Assembly (NCBI RefSeq): GCF_014352855.1 | Contig: NZ_CP060697.1 | Coordinates: 1,054,001-1,118,000, forward strand | Source: Sphingomonas sabuli | GTDB lineage: Bacteria > Pseudomonadota > Alphaproteobacteria > Sphingomonadales > Sphingomonadaceae | DNA length: 64,000 nt | Reading direction: 5' to 3' | Shown: positions 46,309-55,291 of the stretch, piece after piece | Layout of the letters: the number at the start of each line of letters is the position of its first letter | How positions within the stretch are numbered: the stretch's first letter is position 1 | The notes under the pieces: generated by a model | What the model was told of the DNA's origin: nothing | The model's database searches: none | The model's input: only the letters and a program-made list of their open reading frames with translations | Program-made: the position numbers and the translations under genes

Positions 46309-48537
46309 ATGCGCAACGCGAACCGGGGCCTCAAGCGGTCGGCGAAAAGGGCGGGGCGGTCGCTGTCGCGGCTTGTCAGTTCGCCCGCAAAGCGCCGGCG
46401 CAGCGAAGTGCTGGACATGGTGCGCGAGTCGCCGCTGTTCGACCAGCGCTGGTATCTCGAACGCTATCCGGACGTCCTTCGCGCCGGGATCGACCCGGTC
46501 AGCCACTTCCTTGAAGCAGGCTGGCTCGAGGGCCGCGACCCGGGACCGAGCTTCTCGACCACAGCCTATCTAAAGGGCAATGCGGATGTCGCGCGCTCGG
46601 GCATCAACCCGTTGATCCACTTCATCGAGTTCGGCCAGTCGGAGGGCCGCGAAGTGCGATCGCACAACCCCAGCCTGCGCCGTCTTGCGGCCGTAACTTA
46701 CAAATTCGGGCCGCCTGCCCAGGTTTTTCGTGGCGCAGTGCCGGCGCAAAACCCGCAATTCTGGCTGCAGTCTCATCGCCTGGACGCCGACGACCCATCC
46801 CTCGTCCGGGCTGGCGGCTGGCCGGTGGGCTATGCGCAAGGTGCCGAGGTTCGAGACAGTGTCGAGCTGGCCTTTGGCCGCCTTGCCGCCTTGTCCGGGT
46901 TCGCGCCGCCCGAAGCTGCGGCGCTCGATGACTGGCCGGAGGACGGCCACGGCAGACTGCGCGACGCGTGGTTCGCCAATCGCGGACAATTGCGGACGCG
47001 GTGGAGCGGGTGCGATTTCCCGGTCGTCGTCCGCGCCTATCAGCACGACCAGCTGGACGCCGGCGGGGCCTTGCTCCCGGTGGCCGAGCAATTGCTGGAA
47101 TCGCCTCTGGACTACGTCGACTGCAGTGTGGGCGATGCGTTTTTTCCGATTCTCTTCGTCTTTTCCGACGCAAGCGGCGCGATCCGCGGCACAACCCTGC
47201 TCGCTATCCCGTCTTTCTGCCGCGGCGGGTTGCACTATGCCGAACTGATCGCCGAGGCGGATTCGGCAGGCAGCGCGCCAGACCCCGTTGCTGCGGGGCG
47301 CGAGCACATGCTGCGGCTGGCTGGGGTGCGCGGCGAGGGCCGCAGGATCGCGGCCGTGGTGACCGTCGATCTTGGCGGCGCGGATGGAACGTCGCCGATG
47401 TTCCAGCGAGAATTTCGCGGCTGGCTCAACCGGGTTGCGGGCGTGTCGGTGGTCGCACGCGGCGATGGTCCCGGCGTCGTCGCCCTGCGACGCGCCGGCG
47501 AAGTCGCCGAGGATGATGGGGAAACGCGTTCGCTTCTAATTGGCGCGGACATGATCCCGACCGTCGGCATCCTGTCGGCGTTGGGCGCCGCCGGATCCGC
47601 CAAGGACGTGTACGCCCCACTGCTGATCACCAAGCCCGACGCCAGCCAGCCCATCCTGCTGGCGGATATCGGCCGCAGCGGTCCCGCAGTGCTTGGCGCG
47701 ACTACACAGAGCAATCCCCTGCCCTGGCCGCGGATGCGCGAGCCGTCGGCGCGCGGTGTTCCGACCGTTGCCGCCGCCATCCGCCTTGGCGCAGGCCGGA
47801 CGCTGACCGACGCGGAACTGCTGGTGCCGGCAAGTGCCGACCTGCCCATTCCCGAAACGCGCGAAGCAACGTCGATCACCTGGCTGCTCGCGGCAGAGGG
47901 CTGGCCCGCGGCCGAATTGCTCGAAGCGGCCCGCTCCCTGACGTTGCAGGCCGCGTCCTGCGATCACGAACTCGCGATCGTGGGGACGGTCACGGACGAG
48001 ACGCTCGCCGCTCTAACGGAAATCCTCGGTCGCCGAACCCGCACATTCGGCGACTTCGCAGGGGCGGTTCAACAGGCTTCGGGCGATTACATCGGTTATC
48101 TCGGCCGCGGCGTGATCCTGCACGACCTGCGTACGGTAGACCTAATGCTGGCAATGCTCGACGATCCGGCGGTGACTTCCGCGAGTTGCCCGCTGGTCAC
48201 GTCCGAACGGCGGGGAAAGAGCTGGCACCTTTCGCTCGCCGACGCCGGGTCCGCCGTGCATCAGTCTGACGGCACGATCGCCGCGCTCGGCGTGCCTGCG
48301 CTTGATCTGTGGCGGACCTTCTATCCGGTCGCCCTGCCTCCGCACGATTTCTGGCTGGCGCGGGCGGAGGGCGTAGAGGCATGGATGAGAGAGAATGCAG
48401 TCTCGACAGAGGGCGTTCACGTTTGCGCTGCGCTGGTGACCGCCACGACTGCGGGCGCCGGCCGCAAGACAACCCAGTCGCCCGCCGTCCCGGCTTACCC
48501 TGACGCGGCGATCCGGACCCGGGTCCTGTACGGATGA
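46309..48537 (+). CDS. large polysaccharide-locus protein with N-terminal WYLxxYPDV repeats and degenerate GT-A end
   Basis: 742 residues from the ATG at 46309 with AAGGGTGG upstream. A basic N-terminus precedes two repeats of the type FDQRWYLERYPDVLRAGIDP and HFLEAGWLEGRDP (about 43-80 and 81-115), which are found fused to glycosyltransferases. Residues 150-560 have no recognised domain. The last 180 residues resemble a GT2 core (QQASGDYIGYLGRGVILHDLR), but the DxD metal motif is replaced by YLGRGV, so catalysis by that region is doubtful. It overlaps the next gene by 4 bp. Confidence 0.7.
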   Translation: MRNANRGLKRSAKRAGRSLSRLVSSPAKRRRSEVLDMVRESPLFDQRWYLERYPDVLRAGIDPVSHFLEAGWLEGRDPGPSFSTTAYLKGNADVARSGINPLIHFIEFGQSEGREVRSHNPSLRRLAAVTYKFGPPAQVFRGAVPAQNPQFWLQSHRLDADDPSLVRAGGWPVGYAQGAEVRDSVELAFGRLAALSGFAPPEAAALDDWPEDGHGRLRDAWFANRGQLRTRWSGCDFPVVVRAYQHDQLDAGGALLPVAEQLLESPLDYVDCSVGDAFFPILFVFSDASGAIRGTTLLAIPSFCRGGLHYAELIAEADSAGSAPDPVAAGREHMLRLAGVRGEGRRIAAVVTVDLGGADGTSPMFQREFRGWLNRVAGVSVVARGDGPGVVALRRAGEVAEDDGETRSLLIGADMIPTVGILSALGAAGSAKDVYAPLLITKPDASQPILLADIGRSGPAVLGATTQSNPLPWPRMREPSARGVPTVAAAIRLGAGRTLTDAELLVPASADLPIPETREATSITWLLAAEGWPAAELLEAARSLTLQAASCDHELAIVGTVTDETLAALTEILGRRTRTFGDFAGAVQQASGDYIGYLGRGVILHDLRTVDLMLAMLDDPAVTSASCPLVTSERRGKSWHLSLADAGSAVHQSDGTIAALGVPALDLWRTFYPVALPPHDFWLARAEGVEAWMRENAVSTEGVHVCAALVTATTAGAGRKTTQSPAVPAYPDAAIRTRVLYG

Positions 48538-50009
48538 AGGTTTCCGTCCTTGTCCCGTCCGACGAGTATAAGGGTTATGCGGGCGCGCGGATCCGCTACG
48601 GCCGGCTGACCAAGGCTCTGGCGCAGCAGGGTTTGACCTTGGCGCTGTGCAAGATTGGCGACTTCGAGCCGGCTTCCGACAATTCCGACATCATCATCAT
48701 CAGCAAATGCCACGACGCGCGGGCGTTGGTTGCCGCCGCGCTCTTCGCGGCGCGTGGCAAGCTCGTCGGGGTCGATCTGTTCGACGATTATTTCAGCCAG
48801 TGGGACGACAGCCGGCTGACCCGGTTCCGCAATTGGCTTGGCCAATTGCTCGAACATTGCGCCTTTGCCCTCTGTTCGACCGACGCAATGGCCGGCGTCG
48901 TTCGCGAATATCGCCGCGACGTGCCCGTGCACGTGGTCCATGATCCCGCCCCGCCCATCGAAATGGCCGGCCTGCAGAAAATCCTGCGCAAGAAGCTGGC
49001 GGAGGCGCGCCAGTCGCGGGTGATGCGCATCGCCTGGTTCGGTGTTGGCGACAATCCGCACTTTCGCATCGGGCTGCACGACGTGGCAGCCTTCTCCGGC
49101 AAGCTTCGGCCTCTCCGCCGCGTCGGGATGGACATCGAGCTGACGGTGATGACCAATCCGCGGTCGCTGACGGTCGAGCGGCTGGCGGAGCTGACAACCG
49201 TGCCGGTCCGCACGAAGGTCGAGGAATGGAGCGAGGACGGAGAGGACGCGTTGCTCCGCCGCTCGCTGATCGCTTATCTGCCGGTAAACTTGCAACGGTT
49301 CAGCGCCGCCAAGTCGCTCAATCGCGCGGTCACCGCTTTGTCTCGCGGCTGCCAGGTGCTGTCGGCGGGCTTCCCGCTCTACGATGCGCTCGACGAGCTG
49401 ATCTATCGCGATACCGACGCACTCGCTGCCGATCTAGAGGCGGACACGCTGCGCCTGTCGCCCGCCCGGATCGACCGCTTCGAGCAGCTGATGCACGACT
49501 TTGCTTCTGCAGAGACCGAGGCGGACCGCCTGGCGCATTTTCTTCACGCCCTGCGACCGCCGCGACCGCAACCGTCGCGCATCGCCCTGGTTCACGGACT
49601 GATGACCAACAAGCGCGCGGGGGAAATGGTCGAAGCGGCGGAGGGCCTGACCGTCGCCAGCCCGTACAGCCCGAGCTCGATCCCGGCCGACGTCGTCTTT
49701 CGCTGGAATGGCGGCCGGCTCGACATGCTGGTCAGCGGGGACGCGACCCAGCGACTGCGCCCGGCCTTCAAGCGCCGGCTCGCACCCAGGGAAAAGCTGT
49801 TCGGACGCAACTTCCTGGAGGTGCCGGACTCCGGCTCTTCCGCGCGCACCGGCGACGCGCCGCGAGCGGGCGGGCAATCGCTAGGCGCGCAACTGGCCAC
49901 CTACCACTACGCCTTGAAGGAGATGAGCCGGCGGATGAACGATGCTTTCGGAGCGTGCCGGATGGTCGTATCCGAAAATTCCCCGCTCCCCTTCCCGGCC
50001 CGGATCTGA
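48534..50009 (+). CDS. putative GT-B glycosyltransferase
   Basis: 491 residues. A GT-B-like Rossmann half is suggested by VSVLVPSDEYKGYAGARIRY, DIIIISKCHDARALVAAALF, LVGVDLFDDYF and VVHDPAPP. The second half has IAWFGVGDNPHFRIGLHDV, LTVMTNPRSLTVERLAEL and LIAYLPVNLQRFSAAKSLN. The EX7E motif typical of GT4 is not evident. The C-terminal third (about 350-491) matches nothing known to me. ATGA overlap with the preceding gene and 9 bp to the next indicate one operon. Confidence 0.65.
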   Translation: MKVSVLVPSDEYKGYAGARIRYGRLTKALAQQGLTLALCKIGDFEPASDNSDIIIISKCHDARALVAAALFAARGKLVGVDLFDDYFSQWDDSRLTRFRNWLGQLLEHCAFALCSTDAMAGVVREYRRDVPVHVVHDPAPPIEMAGLQKILRKKLAEARQSRVMRIAWFGVGDNPHFRIGLHDVAAFSGKLRPLRRVGMDIELTVMTNPRSLTVERLAELTTVPVRTKVEEWSEDGEDALLRRSLIAYLPVNLQRFSAAKSLNRAVTALSRGCQVLSAGFPLYDALDELIYRDTDALAADLEADTLRLSPARIDRFEQLMHDFASAETEADRLAHFLHALRPPRPQPSRIALVHGLMTNKRAGEMVEAAEGLTVASPYSPSSIPADVVFRWNGGRLDMLVSGDATQRLRPAFKRRLAPREKLFGRNFLEVPDSGSSARTGDAPRAGGQSLGAQLATYHYALKEMSRRMNDAFGACRMVVSENSPLPFPARI

Positions 50010-50018
50010 CCGCCTCTC

Positions 50019-52220
50019 ATGCCCGAACGCCGCACTGCCGTTTTCCTGATCAACCTGGTGCAGGACGTGAATATCCTGCGCCCGCTGGTGTTCATGGCGT
50101 CCCGGGACTTTGGAATGGAGTGCCTGCTTCTCGCGTCCGAACAGTTCGTCGGCCGTGACCAGCTTGGCATCTGGTATGGCGAGCTGGAGGAGATTGCGGC
50201 GGAGACCGGCGCGCGGCTGCACTTCTTCGCCAACGACTGGGAAGCCCGCCAGCAACTGACCGGCCGCGGGGTCATATTCGCGGCAAGCGAATCCCACCTG
50301 CACAATCACGTCACGACCCACTCGGTGTTTCGCCATGCGCCCCCAGGCTACGTCCGGGTGACGTTGCAGCATGGCTTCGAATGCGTCGGCTTTCGCCATA
50401 GCGCCGACCATGTCCGTGCCCACGGGCCGACGGCGTCCTTCGGCGCTGATTACGTCTGCGCCTGGGCCGACCCGTCGCGGCTCTATTCGCTGGCCCCGTC
50501 GCAGGCGGCGAAGATCATCGTCACCGGGCCGACTGCGGTCTTGCAGTCGCCGACCGGCCCGATACCCGCGCGGCCCGGAAAGCCGGGACTGGTATGCGAA
50601 AATCTACACTCCGTGCGGCTCAATGCGGCCGGGGATTTCAAGGGCCAGTTCGTCGCCGCTTTTTCCGAATTCTGCGACCGCATGGCGCGGATCGACCGCA
50701 AGGTTGCCCTTCGCCCCCACCCGGGCGGCCAGTATGTCGTCAAGAACAAGGTGCCGTTGCCGCCCAATGCGGTGATGGAAAATGCTCCGATGTACCGCAC
50801 TGACCTGCGCAGCTTTGCCTATGGCATTTCGGCGCCTTCGTCTGTCCTGCTCGACATGCTCATCGCCGGTATCCCGACCGCCGTCTGGCGCGATCGCGGC
50901 GGCAAGATGGATGCCGACGCCTATGCCGGGCTGACCGAAGTGTCGGGGCCGGAAGAATGGTTCGACTTTGCCGCCTCGGCTGCCGCCGATCCGGGCCAGT
51001 TCGCGCAGCGGCAGGCGGATTTCCTGGACGCGCAGGGCCTGATCCTCGACCCCGAGGAAGTTTATGCCCGCTTCGCTGCGCTGTTCCAGATGGTGCTTCG
51101 TGCCGGCCTTCGTCCGATTGGTGCAGTTGCGGAAACCGATCGCATCCTGTTCGTCGCCAACGCCCGCGTGCCGACCTTGCAGCTGAGCTTCGAAAAGCCG
51201 TTGGCACCGCTGGTAGAGCGCGGCGAGATCGCCACCGAACTGCTGACCGAGCTGGAAGTTTCGATCCCGGCGGCGACCGGCGGCGAAGAGGCGCAACAGG
51301 ACTGGCTGGACGCCTACCTCGACCGCTTCAGTCCCTCAGTCATCATATTCTGCCGGTACAGCGGGCCGGGTACGCGCCAGATGATCGGCTGGGCCCGGGC
51401 GCGGGGCGTGCCTGTCATCTATCATATCGACGACGACCTGCTGGCGATCCCGCCGGACATTGGCGAGAAGAAGCACGCCTTCCACAACTCGCCCGAGCGG
51501 ATCGAGGTAGTGCGGGAAACGCTGGCGGCGGCCGACCTCGTCTACGCCTCCACCGCCCGGCTTAAGGAGACCCTGCTAGAGCATATTCCCGGCCTCAACA
51601 TCGTCGCCGGCGAAATCTATTGCTCCGGTGCGCTCATCAAGCCGCCGCGCAAGGCGCCAACGCGCAAGATCGGCTATATGGCCAGCGCCGACCATGCGCA
51701 TAATCTGACAATCGTCCTGCCGGCGCTCGAGCGGCTGCTCGATGCCAACCCCGGTCTCCATCTCGAATTCTTCGGATCGATTCCCCGGCCTCCGCAGCTT
51801 GAACGGTTCTCCGACCGCATTCGCACCGCGCCGCCGATCGCGGACTATGAAAGCTTTCTTACGCGCTTTGCCGAATATCGCTGGGACATCGGGATCTGTC
51901 CGCTGGCGCCGATCGACTTCAATCTGATGAAGGCCAACACCAAGTGGGTCGAATATAGCAGCGTCGGCGCGGCGGTGGTGGCCAGCCGCGGCACCATCTA
52001 CGATGAAAGCTGTGCCGGGGGGTGCGGGCTGCTTGCCGGGACCGCGGAAGAATGGTTCGATGCGCTATCGCTGTTGGTCAACGACGACCAGGCGCGGGTG
52101 GCGATGGTCGACCGCGCGCAGCGGAAGGTGGAGCAAGACTATAACATCGGCCGTTTGCGCGAGCAGGTTCTAGCAATAGTCGCCGCCGCACGCGACATTG
52201 TGGCGCAGGGCCGGCGCTGA
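50019..52220 (+). CDS. two-domain glycosyltransferase: glycerophosphotransferase/KpsC-like half plus GT4 half
   Basis: 733 residues. The first half (about 1-360) has LQHGFECVGF, ALRPHPGGQY and APSSVLLDMLIAGIPTAVW, the H-P and S-S-x-x-D-x-x-x-x-G-x-P pattern of TagF-, KpsC- and polysialyltransferase-like GT-B enzymes. The second half (about 370-733) has VPVIYHIDDDLLAIP, then ASTARLKETLLEHIPGLNIV, IGYMASADHAHNL and VEYSSVGAAVVASRGTIYDE, as in GT4 enzymes. A fusion of two transferases in one chain is suggested. It may attach two residues of a repeat unit or start the chain. Confidence 0.75.
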   Translation: MPERRTAVFLINLVQDVNILRPLVFMASRDFGMECLLLASEQFVGRDQLGIWYGELEEIAAETGARLHFFANDWEARQQLTGRGVIFAASESHLHNHVTTHSVFRHAPPGYVRVTLQHGFECVGFRHSADHVRAHGPTASFGADYVCAWADPSRLYSLAPSQAAKIIVTGPTAVLQSPTGPIPARPGKPGLVCENLHSVRLNAAGDFKGQFVAAFSEFCDRMARIDRKVALRPHPGGQYVVKNKVPLPPNAVMENAPMYRTDLRSFAYGISAPSSVLLDMLIAGIPTAVWRDRGGKMDADAYAGLTEVSGPEEWFDFAASAAADPGQFAQRQADFLDAQGLILDPEEVYARFAALFQMVLRAGLRPIGAVAETDRILFVANARVPTLQLSFEKPLAPLVERGEIATELLTELEVSIPAATGGEEAQQDWLDAYLDRFSPSVIIFCRYSGPGTRQMIGWARARGVPVIYHIDDDLLAIPPDIGEKKHAFHNSPERIEVVRETLAAADLVYASTARLKETLLEHIPGLNIVAGEIYCSGALIKPPRKAPTRKIGYMASADHAHNLTIVLPALERLLDANPGLHLEFFGSIPRPPQLERFSDRIRTAPPIADYESFLTRFAEYRWDIGICPLAPIDFNLMKANTKWVEYSSVGAAVVASRGTIYDESCAGGCGLLAGTAEEWFDALSLLVNDDQARVAMVDRAQRKVEQDYNIGRLREQVLAIVAAARDIVAQGRR

Positions 52221-52248
52221 CACACGCGCCAGGCAGGTAAGGATTTTG

Positions 52249-53064
52249 GTGAAGGCCGCACTTGGATCGAGGAAGACGACGGCGCCTGTACGGGCGTCAT
52301 CGCCCGCGCCTGCGAAACCTCGGACGATCATCCTTGTCGGCGACAGCCACGCCAGCGCCGTCCAGCGCGCCATCGCCAAGCGCACGGGCAAGGGCTACGC
52401 CGTTCCCCTAACCGCGTACCGCTTTCAGAAGGCGAAGCGAGGCCAGACCCTCGGGGACGTTGCCGTCGATGACCTGCTCGAACGGATCGCTGCGCTTGGC
52501 CCTGACGATGTGGTCATCTCAATGATCGGCGGCAATCAGCATGCGGTGTTCGGCAGCGTCCAGCATCCGCGGCGCTTCGATTTCTTCCTGCCGGACGATG
52601 AGGCAAAACATCCCGCCGCCGATGCTGAGATTATTCCGTTCCGCGTCCTGACCGACCAGTTCATGACCAGCCTGCGCACTCGCGACGCAAAGCTGTTGAA
52701 GGCCATCCGCGAAGCCACGAAAGCCACGATCGTCCACATCCTGCCGCCGCCGCCCAAGGGCGATAACGCGTTCATTGCGTCCTATCACGAAGCGCATTTC
52801 GCCGATCAGGGGATCGGCAACCTTGGCGTCTCGGACCCCCAATTGCGCCTGAAGTTCTGGCTGCTGCAGAACCGAATGGTGACGAAGCTGTGCCAGTCAC
52901 TTGGCATCACCGTGCTGGGGCCGCCGCGGCAGACGGTCGATGGCGGCTTTCTGCGCCGCCAATATTACGCCGACGACGTGACGCACGGGAATTGGCACTA
53001 CGGTGAGCGCATTCTGCGCCAGATCGAGCGAAGGTTCGGTGCCCAAGCGAGCGGTGCGGAATGA
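52249..53064 (+). CDS. SGNH/GDSL hydrolase-like protein (module 1)
   Basis: 271 residues from the GTG at 52249, with GGTAAGGA 6 bp upstream; a TTG before it is possible. The SGNH blocks are intact: VGDSHASAV (Ser33), VISMIGGNQHAVF (Asn96) and DDVTHGNWHYGERIL (Asp243, His246). So a serine esterase or acyl-transferase activity is likely. There is no signal peptide, so it acts in the cytosol unless secreted otherwise. It overlaps the GSCFA gene by 4 bp. In capsule loci such proteins may add or remove acetyl groups. Confidence 0.8.
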   Translation: MKAALGSRKTTAPVRASSPAPAKPRTIILVGDSHASAVQRAIAKRTGKGYAVPLTAYRFQKAKRGQTLGDVAVDDLLERIAALGPDDVVISMIGGNQHAVFGSVQHPRRFDFFLPDDEAKHPAADAEIIPFRVLTDQFMTSLRTRDAKLLKAIREATKATIVHILPPPPKGDNAFIASYHEAHFADQGIGNLGVSDPQLRLKFWLLQNRMVTKLCQSLGITVLGPPRQTVDGGFLRRQYYADDVTHGNWHYGERILRQIERRFGAQASGAE

Positions 53065-54137
53065 GCGATCATCCTTACAGAGCGCTACCCGACAAGCATT
53101 TCTGGCGCCGTTCGGTCGCCAGCCGCGATGTCGCGCGCGTCGACCCGGTCGGCATTTTCGACCTGCAAATCACGCCGAAGACCAAGGTCGCGACGGCAGG
53201 CAGCTGCTTCGCCCAGCACATCTCGCGACACCTCAAGCAGACCGGATTCAATCATTACGTCGCCGAGCCGGGCCACCCGCTCCTCACTCCGAGTGTCCGT
53301 GCCCGGCACAATTACGGGCTATTCTCGGCCCGCTTTGGCAACATTTACACCGCGCGCCAGCTGTTGCAGTTGTTCGACCGCGCCTACGGCCGCTTCACGC
53401 CCGCGGAAGAGGCTTGGCGCAAGGGCCCGATCACCTTCGTGGACCCGTTCCGGCCCACCGCCCAGCCCAACGGCTTCGTCTCGCCCGAAGAGATGCTGGC
53501 CGACCGTGCGGGCCACCTTGCGGCCGTGCGGACGATGTTCGAGACATTGGACATCTTCGTGTTCACGCTCGGACTGACCGAATGCTGGCGTTCGCGAGCC
53601 GACGGGGCCGTGTTTCCGCTTTGCCCGGGCGTGGATGGCGGGACATTCGATCCCGGCCGCTACGAATATTACAACCAGACGGTGGATGACGTCACCGCGG
53701 ACCTCGCGGCCTTCCGCGACCGGCTGGCCGAGGTGAATCCGGCCGCACAGATCGTGCTGACCGTGTCGCCTGTTCCACTGGCCGCGACGGCCGAGCCGGG
53801 GGGCCATGTGCTTTCGGCCACCACTTATTCGAAGTCGGTCCTGCGCGTCGCCTCGGAAACGGTCCGTCAGCGGTTTGCCAACGTCCATTACTTCCCCGCC
53901 TATGAAATCGTCACCGGCGGCTTCAATCGCGGCGCTTATTTCGCCCGCGACCTTCGGAACGTGACCGAGGCAGGGGTGGAGCATGTCATGCGCCTGTTCA
54001 TGGCCCACGCGACCGACGGGGCTGCGGCTGCCGGCAAGCGGCGCGGCAAGACGCGGTCGGCGGAAGACGACTACCTCAAGCTCAGTCGAGCGATGATCGA
54101 GGTCGAGTGCGACGAAGCCATGCTGGACCGCCGCTGA
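53061..54137 (+). CDS. GSCFA family protein (module 1)
   Basis: 358 residues. The family-defining motif is ATAGSCFAQHISRHL (Ser48 in GSC), with FGNIYTARQLLQLFDRAYG, FVFTLGLTECW and TVSPVPLAAT. GSCFA proteins belong to the SGNH-hydrolase-like clan and are linked to polysaccharide and cell-surface loci. The D-x-x-H end found in other members is seen as DLRNVTEAG, with no His at that spot. No signal peptide. It overlaps the SGNH gene before it. A second GSCFA gene with a similar sequence is at 57207. Confidence 0.88.
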   Translation: MSDHPYRALPDKHFWRRSVASRDVARVDPVGIFDLQITPKTKVATAGSCFAQHISRHLKQTGFNHYVAEPGHPLLTPSVRARHNYGLFSARFGNIYTARQLLQLFDRAYGRFTPAEEAWRKGPITFVDPFRPTAQPNGFVSPEEMLADRAGHLAAVRTMFETLDIFVFTLGLTECWRSRADGAVFPLCPGVDGGTFDPGRYEYYNQTVDDVTADLAAFRDRLAEVNPAAQIVLTVSPVPLAATAEPGGHVLSATTYSKSVLRVASETVRQRFANVHYFPAYEIVTGGFNRGAYFARDLRNVTEAGVEHVMRLFMAHATDGAAAAGKRRGKTRSAEDDYLKLSRAMIEVECDEAMLDRR

Positions 54138-54139
54138 CG

Positions 54140-55270
54140 ATGGCTCGGACCGTCCTGATTTCCGGTGGCGCCGGCTTTATCGGCACGCATGTCGCAAGGC
54201 TTGCGGCGGCATCCGGGCACAATGTTCGCCTGCTCGATAACCTGTCCGGACAGGTGCACGGCGATAGCGCAGCTTATCGCCCGCCCGATGGAGTCGAGCT
54301 TTTCCGCGGCGACGTCACCGAGCGTGGCGACTGGGAGCGAGCGCTCGCGGACGTCGACGCGGTCGTCCACCTGGCGGCCGAGACCGGCACCGCCCAGTCG
54401 ATGTACGAGATCGACCGCTATTACCGCACCAACGTGCAGGGCACGGCCGTCCTGTTCGACATCCTTGCGGGCGGCTCGCACGCTGTCGGCAACGTCATTC
54501 TCGCCTCCAGCCGGTCGGTATACGGCGAAGGCGCCTACGTCTGCCGCAATTGCGATCCTGATGGTGCGCGCCGCTTTCCGCAGTCACGGACCCGCGAGCA
54601 GCTGGAAGCCAAGGACTGGGAGCCCAAATGCCCAAAATGCGGTGAAGGGGTCGAGCCCGTCGCGACCGCCGAGGACGATGCGCTGAGCCCGGCATCGATC
54701 TACGCCGCGACCAAGCTGGCGCAGGAAGATATCGTGCGGATTGCCTGCGCATCGGCGGGCATCGCCCACACCGTGCTTCGGCTGCAGAACGTCTACGGCG
54801 AGGGCCAATCCTTGCGGAACCCCTACACCGGCATCCTGTCGATCTTCTCGACCCGCGTTCGCCTTGGCCTGCCATTGCCGATCTATGAAGACGGCGCCGA
54901 GAGCCGGGACTTCGTCCATGTCGACGATGTTGCCGCGACGATCCTCCGCTGCATCGACCATCCGCAGGCCGGCGCTACGATCAACGTCGGGTCAGGTGTC
55001 GGGGTGTCGGTCATGGAGGTCGCGACCCTGCTTGCCCGGACGTTGGGAGCAGCCGAGGATCCGTTCATCAGCGGCGAATATCGATTGGGGGACATCCGGC
55101 ACAACTTCGCCGACATCGGCCGGCTCAAGGCGCTGACCGGATTGGCGCCCTCAGTTGCGCTGGAGGACGGTATCGCGCGCTTCTGCCAATGGGTGCGGAC
55201 GCAGCCGATCCCCGAAGACCTTCTCGACAAGGCGAACGCGGAACTGAAATCGCGCAACCTGATGGGGTGA
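54140..55270 (+). CDS. NAD-dependent sugar epimerase, dTDP-L-rhamnose 4-epimerase type with zinc-ribbon insertion
   Basis: 376 residues. SDR start VLISGGAGFIGTHVARL, substrate segment VHLAAETGTAQSMYEIDRYY, the S-x-S-R-S-V-Y-G of the active site, and SIYAATKLAQEDIV with catalytic Tyr/Lys (YxxxK). Between these lies an insertion with two Cys pairs, CRNC and CPKC, about 45 residues apart. Such insertions occur in dTDP-L-rhamnose 4-epimerases (WbiB type), which yield 6-deoxy-L-talose. The pathway to dTDP-rhamnose is not in the window. A UDP-sugar epimerase is the alternative. Confidence 0.7.
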   Translation: MARTVLISGGAGFIGTHVARLAAASGHNVRLLDNLSGQVHGDSAAYRPPDGVELFRGDVTERGDWERALADVDAVVHLAAETGTAQSMYEIDRYYRTNVQGTAVLFDILAGGSHAVGNVILASSRSVYGEGAYVCRNCDPDGARRFPQSRTREQLEAKDWEPKCPKCGEGVEPVATAEDDALSPASIYAATKLAQEDIVRIACASAGIAHTVLRLQNVYGEGQSLRNPYTGILSIFSTRVRLGLPLPIYEDGAESRDFVHVDDVAATILRCIDHPQAGATINVGSGVGVSVMEVATLLARTLGAAEDPFISGEYRLGDIRHNFADIGRLKALTGLAPSVALEDGIARFCQWVRTQPIPEDLLDKANAELKSRNLMG

Positions 55271-55291
55271 CGCGGCCAATCGCGGCCAATG

